A DNA stretch of 64,000 nt, taken from NCBI RefSeq assembly GCF_900009145.1, contig NZ_LN889782.1:195128-259127 (forward strand), given 5' to 3'. The notes below the pieces were generated by a model that did no database searches, was not told the DNA's origin, and saw only the letters and a list, made by a program, of their open reading frames with translations. This document shows positions 10,401 to 18,296 of this stretch, piece by piece (position 1 is the first letter of the stretch; each line of letters opens with the position of its first letter). The position numbers were made by a program, and so were the translations under genes. This DNA comes from Planktothrix tepida PCC 9214. GTDB lineage: Bacteria > Cyanobacteriota > Cyanobacteriia > Cyanobacteriales > Microcoleaceae.

Positions 10401-13400
10401 AAACAATTTGAAGTTTCCGATGTTAATTGTAAAGTTCATGATTTATTTAATGTTTTTATTCGTCATTGGAAAGAACCAGCCCGCAATACCCTAGAAGCTC
10501 TCGGACAAAATATTCAAAGGGCTTTAGAAACGGGCAATATTGAATATGCTTGTTATTCCTCTCTTAACTATTGTGCTAATCTTTTTTTAGTCGGAGAACC
10601 CTTAGAATCTGTTCAACAAAAACAAATCCCGTATATTCAGTTAATTCAAAGATTTAAACAAGATTTTCCCCTTGATTTTGTAAAAATTTGGGGACAACTG
10701 GTTCAAAATTTATTAAATTTAAGTCCAAATCCACTGGTATTAACCGGAAATTTATTCCAGGAAATAGAATTAATTGCCCTTCAGGAAAAAAATAACTTAA
10801 CAGCCCTTTATTGTTTTCATTTAGGGAAAATGATTCTTTATTATTTATTTAAGCACTATTCAGCAGCCGTAGAAGCATCTCAACAAGCTAAACGTTATTT
10901 ACCTGCGGTTACGGGTGCTTTACCCAGTGGACAGTTCCCCTTTTATGCCGCTTTAGCTTTATTAGGGCTTTATCCCACGGTGAATTCCCTAGAAAAAAAT
11001 CAAATTTTATTAGAGGTGAAACAGTATCAACATCAATTAAAACAATGGGCTAATGATTCCCCTCTAAATTATCAGCATAAATATGATTTTATTTCAGCAG
11101 AGAAAGCTCGTGTTTTAGGAAAAAAATGGACAGCAATTCAAGACTATGAAAACGCTCTTAACGGAGCAAAATCTCAAGGTTTTTTACAGGAAGAAGGGTT
11201 GATTTATGAACGAGCTAGTGAATTTTATAGGCAGCAAGGCATGGAAGAAATTGCTCAATTATATTTAACAAAAGCCCATTATGCTTATGTTCGTTGGCAA
11301 GCCGTCGCTAAAGTTAAGGATTTAGAGATAACATATCCAAATTTAATTATACAACGCGATCGCGTTATTAATGAATCGAGTAGTAGCTTATCTCAAACCA
11401 CAGGACAAACCAGTTCCTTAAATTTAGATTTAACCAGCATCTTGAAAGCATCCCAAGCGCTTTCTGAGGAAATTGTTTTAGAGAAATTATTAGATAAGTT
11501 AATGAAAATTGTTTTAGAAAATGCCGGAGCCGAACTAGGCTATCTAATTTTACCGGATAATTTCTTATCGGGTAAAAATTATGAACAAAGTTCTGAAATC
11601 AAATGGGTCATTGAAGCAACGGGCAGTTTAAAAAACAATCAAGTTAGTATTTTTCAATCTATTCCTATTGAATCTAGTTCTAATTCATTCAATACAGAAA
11701 TTTTGCCTAAAACCTTAATTAATTATGTTATTCATAAACAAGAAAGCTTGGTTTTAGATAATGCAGTTGAAGCAGAAAATTTTAGGTATGATTCCTATAT
11801 TATTCTTAATCAACCTAAATCAATTCTCATTACTCCCCTCCTTTACCAAGGGAAACTGAAAGGAATACTCTATTTAGAAAATAACTTAATTATGGGGGCG
11901 TTTACTGCTGAAAGATTGCAGCTTTTAAATGGGTTATCAGCCCAAATCGCTATTTCTTTAGAAAATGCCAGTTTATACAATCATTTAGAACACAAAGTTC
12001 AGGAACGAACCCAAGAATTAGAACAGGAAATTCGAGAACGAAAAAAAGCCGAGGAAGCCGCCCAATCAGCGAACCAAGCCAAAAGCTTATTTTTGGCAAA
12101 TATGAGTCATGAACTGAGAACTCCTCTTAATAGTATTTTAGGATTTACTCAATTAATGAATCGGAGTCCCCATTTATCACCCACAGATCGAGAAAATTTA
12201 GGGATTGTGAGCCGAAGCGGTGAACATTTATTAAGCTTAATTAACAATATCTTAGATTTATCTAAAATAGAAGCGAATCGTCTAACAATCAATTTAAATA
12301 ATATTGATCTTTATCGTTTATTAGGCGATTTAGAAGAAATGTTTCAACTCAAAGCTGATGATAAAAAGCTACAACTGATTTTTGAGCGTTCTGCGGATGT
12401 TCCTCAATATATTCAAACCGATGCACTCAAATTAAGGCAAGTCTTGATTAATTTACTCAATAATGCTTTAAAATTTACTCAAGAGGGGGGTGTTTCCGTT
12501 AGGGTTGGACGGGGACAAAAAGTAAACCCAGAAAATCAGTCTTGCTGTTTTCTCCGGTGGGAGGTTGAGGATACAGGCTGCGGGATTGCAAGGTCAGAAT
12601 TACAACATTTATTCAAAGCCTTTGTACAAACTCAAAGCGGTCAACAATCTCAAGAAGGAACTGGTTTAGGATTATCCATTAGTCATCAGTTTATTCAATT
12701 AATGGGAGGAGAACTTACCGTTAGTAGTAAATTAGGACAAGGTACACGTTTTCAGTTTGAAATTCCAGTGAATATTGTCAATGCTAATGATATTCTAACA
12801 TCCTCTCCTAGTCGCAAAATTATTGCCCTAGAACCGGATCAACATTGTTATCGAATTTTGGTTGTGGATGATAAATGGAGTAATCGTCAATTGTTAATTC
12901 AACTCCTAAGTCCTTTGGGATTTGAACTACGAGAAGCCATTCAAGGTCAAGAAGCGATTGAAATTTGGGAGACTTGGGAACCTCACTTAATTTGGATGGA
13001 TATGCGAATGCCTGTGATGGATGGTTATGAAGCTACAAAACAGATTAAATTGACTACAAAAGGTCAGGCTACCATCATTATTGCCTTAACCGCCAGTACC
13101 TTAGAAGAGGAACGAGCCGTTGCTTTATCAGCAGGCTGTGATGATTTTGTGCGAAAACCCTTTCGAGATCAAATCATTTTAGAAAAGCTGGCTCAACATC
13201 TGGGAGTACGCTATGTGTATGAACAAGATGTAGTATCAGCCCCGGATTTTACAGAAACCCCCCTAATGGAACTGAAGCCAACAACTTTAGCTTCCCTATC
13301 GTTAGAATGGTTAACTCAACTTCATCAAGCTGCGAAAGCTGTCAATGCCAAGCAAATCTTGAAGTTAATTGACCAACTCCCCCCGAATCAAACCTTAATT

Positions 13401-13484
13401 ATCAATGCTCTGCGAACTAAAATCAATCAATTTGCATTTGAAGAGATTGTAGAACTAACCGCAAAAGCATTAACTAATCACTGA
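7431..13484 (+). CDS. Ser/Thr kinase - AAA ATPase - GAF - histidine kinase - receiver hybrid protein
   Basis: This 2017-residue multidomain sensor is of a type common in filamentous cyanobacteria. Domains in order: a Ser/Thr kinase (about 7-270; Lys37, catalytic HKDIN at 127-131, DFG at 148-150); a STAND-like AAA ATPase (about 300-600; Walker A GYVGTGKS at 337-344, Walker B LVLFLDDLQW); a long TPR-like helical region (about 760-1320); a GAF domain (about 1338-1520); a coiled coil; a histidine kinase with phospho-acceptor His1560 (SHELRTPLNS), N-box (NLLNNALKFT) and G-boxes (DTGCGI, GTGLGL); and a receiver with Asp1857 (WMDMRMPVMDG). All key residues are present, so both Ser/Thr and His/Asp chemistry look intact. 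The next gene starts 34 bp downstream and is a likely output partner. Confidence 0.95.
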   Translation: MLNTSISYQIVEKIYESNNSLIYRGYRVVDYQPVILKMLKDAYPSPKRVAWFKREYEVTYQLNLPGVIKVYSFETINNNLTIILEDFGGDSLTLLGLAGQLELEDFLRLAISITEILGQIHAHHIIHKDINPSNIVFNRLLGKVKIIDFGISTVLSQENITFQNPEILEGTLFYISPEQTGRMNRLIDYRTDYYSLGITFYKLLTGQLPFEGNDALELVHCHIAKEPASPQSIKPTIPTALSNIILKLMQKNAEERYQSAWGLKADLEECLSQLQTQGRIAIFPLGQQDFSQRLSLPQKLYGREREVETLLTTFQGVIGKNQNFSLDLKAEIILVTGYVGTGKSALVREIYKPITTQRGYFISGKFDQYQCHLPYFAFSQAFNEFCHQLLSESELSLSQWRETILTAVGRNGKVLIDLIPNLELVIGQQPPVAQVGFQEAEHRLKILFRKFVETICKPQHPLVLFLDDLQWSDRASLNFLQLLVCEAHIQYLFIIAAYRENEVDETHPFNLTLRKIQAERGEIAKIHLTNLSQVDINLLISETLNCSLDKIQSLGKLVYDKTYGNAFFVREFFKKIYQENLLKFDPVHHQWTFELESIQKQTKTDNVVELMVDKICHLSPSTQTLLKLASCIGHSFDLWTLSRLAQRSPHQTLASLWNALQEDLVFPVNFHYKLFLNEVINLQDTLDVESDLTLDLACNLQDQFAQDVQLQFQHDRIQQAAYSLLDEFQRQETHLKIGRLLRLTIPAEHLEEHLFNIVNHNNQGVNLILDSEERIQLAELNCKAGQKAQASAAYPLAISYFNIGLNFLPENSWETYYDLTFNIYQSLAQVTYLNTDFEIAQQYLNKLLDQPKTSLDTAKILKIQILMNIAQHHMDKAIETGLQTLNCLGIEWLNSPPVLYPIATLEQLPLMTDEKHKMALEILITLFAPCIVSKPQLLPQLAFTMVHLCQQSGHSDRAAFAYSFYGMLLCGFLSNLDSGYQLGQFALRLLKQFEVSDVNCKVHDLFNVFIRHWKEPARNTLEALGQNIQRALETGNIEYACYSSLNYCANLFLVGEPLESVQQKQIPYIQLIQRFKQDFPLDFVKIWGQLVQNLLNLSPNPLVLTGNLFQEIELIALQEKNNLTALYCFHLGKMILYYLFKHYSAAVEASQQAKRYLPAVTGALPSGQFPFYAALALLGLYPTVNSLEKNQILLEVKQYQHQLKQWANDSPLNYQHKYDFISAEKARVLGKKWTAIQDYENALNGAKSQGFLQEEGLIYERASEFYRQQGMEEIAQLYLTKAHYAYVRWQAVAKVKDLEITYPNLIIQRDRVINESSSSLSQTTGQTSSLNLDLTSILKASQALSEEIVLEKLLDKLMKIVLENAGAELGYLILPDNFLSGKNYEQSSEIKWVIEATGSLKNNQVSIFQSIPIESSSNSFNTEILPKTLINYVIHKQESLVLDNAVEAENFRYDSYIILNQPKSILITPLLYQGKLKGILYLENNLIMGAFTAERLQLLNGLSAQIAISLENASLYNHLEHKVQERTQELEQEIRERKKAEEAAQSANQAKSLFLANMSHELRTPLNSILGFTQLMNRSPHLSPTDRENLGIVSRSGEHLLSLINNILDLSKIEANRLTINLNNIDLYRLLGDLEEMFQLKADDKKLQLIFERSADVPQYIQTDALKLRQVLINLLNNALKFTQEGGVSVRVGRGQKVNPENQSCCFLRWEVEDTGCGIARSELQHLFKAFVQTQSGQQSQEGTGLGLSISHQFIQLMGGELTVSSKLGQGTRFQFEIPVNIVNANDILTSSPSRKIIALEPDQHCYRILVVDDKWSNRQLLIQLLSPLGFELREAIQGQEAIEIWETWEPHLIWMDMRMPVMDGYEATKQIKLTTKGQATIIIALTASTLEEERAVALSAGCDDFVRKPFRDQIILEKLAQHLGVRYVYEQDVVSAPDFTETPLMELKPTTLASLSLEWLTQLHQAAKAVNAKQILKLIDQLPPNQTLIINALRTKINQFAFEEIVELTAKALTNH

Positions 13485-13520
13485 TAACTGATAACTGATA
13501 ACTGATAACTGATCACTGAT
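13480..13520 (+). repeat. Heptamer tandem repeat ACTGATA filling an intergenic junction
   Basis: About six units of ACTGATA/ACTGATC run without a break from the stop codon of the hybrid kinase (TGA, 13482-13484) to the start codon of the REC-GGDEF-EAL gene (ATG, 13519). The whole 34-bp spacer is repeat, both codons lie in repeat units, and no Shine-Dalgarno sequence is visible. The same repeat occurs at 35703-35739. Confidence 0.85.
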
Positions 13521-15321
13521 GAATGACCCTCAACCCGATAACCCACTGGCTAATATTTTGATTGTGGATGATACCCCTGATAATTTATATCTGTTGTCAG
13601 CAATGTTAACAGAACAGGGGTATGATGTGCGCTGCGTAATTAATGGTTCCGCAGCTTTAATGGGGGCAATTGCTGACCCACCAGATTTAATTTTATTAGA
13701 TATCCGTATGCCTCAAATGAGTGGGTATGATGTTTGTAAGCAATTAAAAGCCTCAGAACGTACCCGTGATATTCCGGTCATTTTTTTAAGCGCTTTAAAC
13801 GAAGTTTTTGATAAAATCCAAGCTTTTGAAGTCGGTGGGGTAGACTATATTACAAAACCCTTTGAAATTCGAGAAGTGTTAGTTAGAATTAAAAATCAAC
13901 TCAATTTACAAGCAGCAAAATCCCAAATTCAACAGTTAAATACAGAACTAGAACAACGGGTTAAAGAACGCACAAGGGAACTAGAACGAGCGAATTTACG
14001 ATTGCTACACATGGCATCCCATGATGCCCTCACGGGTTTACCCAATCGAGTCTTTTTTATGGAACGGTTGATGGGTGTTTTAGCTTATACTCACACCCAT
14101 CCTGATTCTCAATTTGCAGTGTTATTTCTTGATTGTGATGACTTCAAAATGGTGAATGATTCTTTAGGTCATTTAGCTGGAGATCAATTGTTAAAAGCTG
14201 TAGCAAGGCGATTATTGGCTTGTATCCATCCGAATTATACCTTAGCTCGATTTGAAGGCGATGAATTTACGGTTTTGTTAGAACAAATTCAATCTGTTGA
14301 TGAAGCCACCTTCTTAGCCCAAGCTATTCAACACGCTTTAAGCCAGCCTTTTTTACTGTATCAACACGAAGTTTTTATTAATACCAGTATTGGCATTGTT
14401 TTAGGAACAGTAGATTATCAACAACCGGAACATTTACTCCGAGATGCAGATACAGCCATGTATCAAGCTAAAGCATTAGGAAAAGCCCGTTATGAAGTCT
14501 TTAATCGGGATATGCACACCCGCGCCTTAACTCGTTTACAGTTAGAAAATGACCTGAGACGAGCCATCGAACGTCAAGAATTTATGGTTTTTTATCAACC
14601 CATTATCTGCTTATCCACAGGTCTAATTAGTAGTTTAGAAGCTTTAGTTCGTTGGAAACATCCTCAACGGGGATTAGTTCGACCTGATCATTTTATTCCG
14701 ATTGCAGAAACAACAGGTTTAATTATTCCTTTGGGATTATGGGTTTTAGAACAATCTTGTCTTCAATTAAAGTCTTGGCAAGAACAAGCCCTACAACGCC
14801 AAGAAGTTTTTGATATCAGCATCAGTGTTAATTTATCTGTCAAACAATTTTCTCAACCCGGTTTAATCGAATACATTGATCAAATTCTTGCTCGTGTCGA
14901 TTTAGATAGTAAAATTTTAAAATTAGAAATTACTGAAAGTGCAATTATGGATAATCCAAAATTAGCATCGGAGCTATTTGAACAACTGAAATTGCGTAAA
15001 ATTCAATTAAGTTTAGACGACTTTGGAACCGGATATTCTTCCTTAAGTTATTTACATCAATTTCCTTTAGATATTCTTAAAATAGATCGCTCTTTTATTA
15101 GCAATTTGGATTCCCTAGAAAAAAACTTAGAAGTTGTTCAAGCTATTCTAAATCTTGCCCATCATTTAGGCATGAGTGTTGTGGCTGAAGGCATTGAAAC
15201 CCAGGAACAATTATCGTTACTTCGGCTTTTGGGTTGTGAATTGGGCCAAGGTTACTTATTCGCTCAACCCCTAGATGCAGAATCGATGGAAACCCTGCTT
15301 TTATCCCATCCCCAGTGGTAG
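13519..15321 (+). CDS. Response regulator with REC, GGDEF and EAL domains (c-di-GMP turnover)
   Basis: A receiver (residues 10-125, phospho-acceptor Asp61 in LILLDIRMPQMSGYDVC, Lys in ITKPFE) is joined by a coiled coil (about 130-160) to a GGDEF domain and an EAL domain. The GGDEF signature reads EGDEF (246-250), a change at the first glycine that may or may not reduce cyclase activity. The EAL domain looks complete: EAL at 374-376, KLEITES, DDFGTGYSSLSYL and DILKIDRSF carry the expected metal and catalytic residues, so phosphodiesterase activity is likely. It follows the hybrid kinase with only a heptamer repeat between. I infer a phosphorelay from the kinase's receiver or histidine to Asp61 that sets c-di-GMP level. 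Confidence 0.95.
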   Translation: MNDPQPDNPLANILIVDDTPDNLYLLSAMLTEQGYDVRCVINGSAALMGAIADPPDLILLDIRMPQMSGYDVCKQLKASERTRDIPVIFLSALNEVFDKIQAFEVGGVDYITKPFEIREVLVRIKNQLNLQAAKSQIQQLNTELEQRVKERTRELERANLRLLHMASHDALTGLPNRVFFMERLMGVLAYTHTHPDSQFAVLFLDCDDFKMVNDSLGHLAGDQLLKAVARRLLACIHPNYTLARFEGDEFTVLLEQIQSVDEATFLAQAIQHALSQPFLLYQHEVFINTSIGIVLGTVDYQQPEHLLRDADTAMYQAKALGKARYEVFNRDMHTRALTRLQLENDLRRAIERQEFMVFYQPIICLSTGLISSLEALVRWKHPQRGLVRPDHFIPIAETTGLIIPLGLWVLEQSCLQLKSWQEQALQRQEVFDISISVNLSVKQFSQPGLIEYIDQILARVDLDSKILKLEITESAIMDNPKLASELFEQLKLRKIQLSLDDFGTGYSSLSYLHQFPLDILKIDRSFISNLDSLEKNLEVVQAILNLAHHLGMSVVAEGIETQEQLSLLRLLGCELGQGYLFAQPLDAESMETLLLSHPQW

Positions 15322-15430
15322 TAAAACAGGGAAAGCGGGGTTGTAGGAGGAAGAGTGCGGAGTGCGAGTCAGGAGTGTATGATTTCCTCACCCTCTCTTC
15401 TTCTCCCCAAACCCTACACTTCTCTTCTTG

Positions 15431-15664
15431 CTACGGTAAACATTGCCAAGCTTGAGTGACGACTTCGCTTAACCACAGCCGTTGTTCCCAGTTGAGCAAA
15501 CTATCATCCGCTAGAACCTCAGCTTTGAGATCCTCTAAAGATTGTTGACGAGAACGAGCAATTTTAACGACACCTGCGATCGCTGTTGCTACTAACTCAT
15601 CAGTAACCGGTTGCTGTCGCAGAGCCATCATTTCTTGAGGACTTGTCGGAATTGGATAGTTCAT
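15431..15664 (-). CDS. Small hypothetical protein, 77 residues
   Basis: A short, soluble, mostly helical protein beginning MNYPIPTSPQEMMALRQQP, with an acidic middle and the tryptophan-containing tail WLSEVVTQAWQCLP. It has no signal peptide, membrane segment or recognised motif. Codon usage looks normal and a HIP1 octamer lies within it. I do not recognise the family and assign no function. It is convergent with the EAL regulator, 109 bp away, and faces a spacer rich in repeats and gene debris on its upstream side. Confidence 0.65.
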   Translation of the reverse strand: MNYPIPTSPQEMMALRQQPVTDELVATAIAGVVKIARSRQQSLEDLKAEVLADDSLLNWEQRLWLSEVVTQAWQCLP

Positions 15665-15845
15665 GGTATGAGGGGGCGTTAAACATTAAACACAGGACAT
15701 AGAGCACAGTTGAGGTCAGAAGTAGATTCTTCGGGTTTGGCAGTGGTAATTAAAACAAAAATAACAAATTTCTAAAAATTATAAACTTTTCGACAAAATT
15801 CTTAGCACAAATCTCAGATTAAGTTCTAGGGAACTGCGATTTACT

Positions 15846-15908
15846 GGGAACAGGGAACCGTAAGGAGTGAATGAGTTTGCTAGATTTAGAAGTGTCCTAG
15901 CCTTAATT
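15846..15908 (+). repeat. Dispersed intergenic repeat, copy A (partial)
   Basis: The sequence from GGGAACAGGGAACCGTAAGG through GTGAATGAGTTT to TGTCCTAG resembles blocks at about 29140-29200 and 58903-58979. This copy lacks the terminal GTAGTGCTATA and runs straight into the decayed binding-protein fragment, so it may mark a rearrangement joint. Confidence 0.5.
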
Positions 15909-16052
15909 GTAGGTCAAGCAGCCCTGGTTATTCGTCAGGAAACCTTAGATTGATATCCCCAGTTAAATTCTGTGCTACAACAGTTAGAAGGTAAAATTTC
16001 CGCGAAAGAAATGCGACAATTAGATTATAAGGTTGATGGAAAAAAACGATAA
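15909..16052 (+). pseudogene. 3' remnant of a glycine-betaine-type ABC substrate-binding protein
   Basis: The frame reads VGQAALVIRQETLD, then an in-frame TGA at 15951-15953, then YPQLNSVLQQLEGKISAKEM and RQLDYKVDGKKR to a natural-looking TAA at 16050-16052. This matches the C-terminus of OpuAC/ProX-like quaternary-amine binding proteins, where a helix with ...VLEQL-GKIS-EEMR-LNY-VD is typical. The stop could come from a CGA or TGG codon. About 250 upstream codons are absent and the sequence is replaced by a dispersed repeat. I infer a dead gene fragment. The rest of the 15665-16284 spacer contains only repeats. Confidence 0.65.
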
Positions 16053-16171
16053 GATTAAGAGGTCATTTAATGTTTTTTAATCGCTAATCCTTGTGAATCT
16101 ACGCTTGATTAATAATATTCCACCCTTAAATGTTGGCTACAAATAATTGCTAGGGTGGCTAATGCCTTTTT

Positions 16172-16214
16172 CCTATCCCTTATTCCCTATTTTCCCCTCT
16201 GTTCCCTGTTCCCT
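16172..16214 (-). repeat. Inverted copy of the polypurine short repeat
   Basis: This polypyrimidine block (TCCCTTATTCCCTATTTTCC and onward) is nearly the exact reverse complement of the repeat after queA (1508-1568), apart from a few bases. It lies about 70 bp before fraC. Confidence 0.7.
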
Positions 16215-16284
16215 TACCATAAGGATTTGACCCTATTACTCATTACCCATTCCCTCCTTTATTTATTGAATTTGGCTCAACGAT

Positions 16285-16791
16285 ATGCCAATCTTAATCG
16301 CCCTGAGAGTTATTTTATTAAGAATTATTCGCCTTTTAGCCTCGATTATGATTGAAGCTTGGATTTTTAAGAAAAGCTTTAATTTATCCCCCAAAGTGAG
16401 TGTACAATATGCGATGGTTCTTAACCTATTAGCAAATGCCTGTGAGTGGGTTGTGTTTTTAAATGCAGAAACTCTGTTACCCCCAGAAGCTCGAAAAGAA
16501 TTAATTTATTATTTGCTGATTGAAAAAATACAAGAAACTTCCCCTTCTATTTTTTTATTAACAACTTTTAATTTTACCTTAATCCTGTTTATTAAATGGA
16601 TAGGATTTGAATCTTTAAAAGTTGCCTTGAGTGGAGATATATCTAAGATTACTAAAGCCTTTCAAGAAAATTCTGAAGGAAATATTAAAATGAGTGAAGA
16701 ATATCGTGATTTTAGAATTATATTAATTGCTCATGCTTTAAGTTATTCTTTGTTTTTGGGATTAGCCTTTACATTATTAATTTTAGAATAA
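16285..16791 (+). CDS. fraC: Filament integrity protein FraC
   Basis: In Anabaena, FraC is an inner-membrane protein at the septa needed for long filaments and for septal junctions between cells. This 168-residue protein has about four hydrophobic segments (roughly 5-23, 42-60, 85-106, 145-166) and features I associate with FraC: a short N-terminus followed by an Ile/Leu helix, then EAWIFKKSFNLSPKVSVQYA, NLLANACEWVVF and LLPPE. Length is close to the Anabaena protein (about 179). It is followed in the same direction by a FraD-like gene 63 bp on and by an ABC-2 permease resembling FraE, the same order as in heterocyst formers. That order is the strongest support. The ATG at 16285 has only a weak ribosome site. 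Confidence 0.8.
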   Translation: MPILIALRVILLRIIRLLASIMIEAWIFKKSFNLSPKVSVQYAMVLNLLANACEWVVFLNAETLLPPEARKELIYYLLIEKIQETSPSIFLLTTFNFTLILFIKWIGFESLKVALSGDISKITKAFQENSEGNIKMSEEYRDFRIILIAHALSYSLFLGLAFTLLILE

Positions 16792-16854
16792 TTAAATTAA
16801 CACTATTTTCTGCTTTAAAACAAATTAAACACTCACCAAATAAGGTTGTTATAT

Positions 16855-17436
16855 ATGAATAAATTCCTGAAAGCTTTAAATGTTCTTAAACCGGATAAAC
16901 CCTTAGAATGGAGAACTTTTCTCCTCATCAGTCTGACAATTTGGATTGCTTCTATTTTAGGGACAACTGATGAAGAGATTAGAAATCAATTAGCTGTTTT
17001 AAGTTGGTTAGCCCTCACAATAGCCATTGGGTTCAGAACCAGTCAACCTCCCTTTATAATTGGCGGAATTCCCTTAAGTCCTTGGGTCATGGCACTATCA
17101 CTGTGTTTAATGATTTATCAAAAAACAGAAGCAACCCGACCTTATTTCGCCTTAAAATTATGGCCCTTAATCGCAGCTTGTTTGGTTTTTATTCTGGAAT
17201 TTATTAGAGATAATTTTAAAATCCAGTCCCCTCCTCCTTTAGTTCGCTTTGGGTTTATTATTATTTTCCTGATTCACATTAATATTTATTGCTGGATCGA
17301 ATTTTCCATTCGATTTCAGGACTGGTTAGAAAATGTTCCCGAAATTATTCCGAGGCAGGAGATTTTTAAACCGGATTCTGCTAAAATAAATCAGGAGTTT
17401 CGATCCTCTTCTTTTCGGAGAATTGATCAAGGATAA
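16855..17436 (+). CDS. fraD: Short FraD-like septal membrane protein (DUF5357-like)
   Basis: From the ATG at 16855, preceded by AAGG, the protein has 193 residues with about five hydrophobic segments (near 21-36, 46-60, 75-90, 101-117, 131-150) and a short hydrophilic tail. That topology matches the N-terminal half of Anabaena FraD (about 343 residues), whose C-terminal half extends into the periplasm and helps plug the septal junction. The extension is missing here: the frame ends cleanly 40 residues after the last helix. The name rests on membrane pattern and on its place between fraC and the FraE-like permease. It could be a distinct DUF5357 protein. The 55-bp spacer to the next gene suggests an operon. 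Confidence 0.65.
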   Translation: MNKFLKALNVLKPDKPLEWRTFLLISLTIWIASILGTTDEEIRNQLAVLSWLALTIAIGFRTSQPPFIIGGIPLSPWVMALSLCLMIYQKTEATRPYFALKLWPLIAACLVFILEFIRDNFKIQSPPPLVRFGFIIIFLIHINIYCWIEFSIRFQDWLENVPEIIPRQEIFKPDSAKINQEFRSSSFRRIDQG

Positions 17437-17491
17437 AAATATCCCTACTCCTCCATAAACTGCTTTCTATATCCTATTGGGGAAATCACAA

Positions 17492-18265
17492 ATGAATTTA
17501 AAACGCATTCTAACCATTTCTAGTAACGTTTTTTTAGAAGTTGTGCGCGATCGCATTCTTTATATTATTGGTGTTTTTGCTTTACTGTTAATGGCTTCTG
17601 TGCGTTTACTTCCTGAAGTATCCGCCGGGTTAGAAAATAAAATTATTCTCGATTTTGGCATTGCCATGATTAGTTTTCTCAGCTTACTGATTACGGTTTT
17701 TGTCAGTGCAAACCTCATCAATAAAGAAATTGAAAAACGAACCGTTTATCTCTTAGTTTCTAAACCCGTTAGTCGGGCAGAATTGATCATCGGGAAACAT
17801 TTAGGGATCTCAGCATTTATTGCTATTTTAGTTCTGGCGATGACCCTGCTATATTTTGGAATTCTCAGCTTTAATAAAATTTCCTATCCCTTTACCAGTT
17901 TGACCATTACTGTTGTCTTTCTGTGGCTTAAATTATCTTTAATTGCAGCCGTCGGGATTTTATTAGGAGTATTTACCAGTTCCCTATTGGCGAGTTTATT
18001 AACCTTTGGGGTTTATATCATGGGAAGTTTAAGCCGCGATTTATTGGCATTAGGGAAATTAAGTCAAAACCCAGCTTTAGAACAAATTATGAGCGGACTT
18101 TATATCATTTTACCTGATTTAGCCCGACTCGATTTAAAAAATGAGGCTGTTTATGGTTACTTACCCGCCTCCTCAGTATTAATTAGCAATACCGTTTATG
18201 CTATTCTTTATATGACGCTTTTGTTATCTCTGTCCATTGTTATTTTCTGGCGAAGAGAATTTTAA
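17492..18265 (+). CDS. fraE: FraE-like ABC-2 type membrane permease
   Basis: A 257-residue integral membrane protein of the ABC-2 permease type with about six hydrophobic helices. It has the cytoplasmic motif NKEIEKRTVYLLVSKPVSRA between helices 2 and 3, typical of ABC-2 permeases. In Anabaena the third gene of the fra cluster, fraE, encodes such a permease and is needed for filament integrity. No ATPase gene is adjacent, so its partner would be encoded elsewhere. The ATG at 17492, with GGGGAAA 8-10 bp upstream, is a better start than the TTG at 17477. Family assignment is firm; the fraE name rests on gene order. Confidence 0.8.
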   Translation: MNLKRILTISSNVFLEVVRDRILYIIGVFALLLMASVRLLPEVSAGLENKIILDFGIAMISFLSLLITVFVSANLINKEIEKRTVYLLVSKPVSRAELIIGKHLGISAFIAILVLAMTLLYFGILSFNKISYPFTSLTITVVFLWLKLSLIAAVGILLGVFTSSLLASLLTFGVYIMGSLSRDLLALGKLSQNPALEQIMSGLYIILPDLARLDLKNEAVYGYLPASSVLISNTVYAILYMTLLLSLSIVIFWRREF

Positions 18266-18296
18266 TTGTGTTGAAAACCCCAATAAAATATACACC

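Noticed and set aside
13480-13520. CRISPR-like array
   Set aside because: The units are 7 bp and contiguous without spacers, so this is a short tandem repeat.
16155-16355. 66-residue plus-strand frame before fraC
   Set aside because: It runs through the inverted polypurine repeat and overlaps fraC in another frame; composition is that of a repeat read through.
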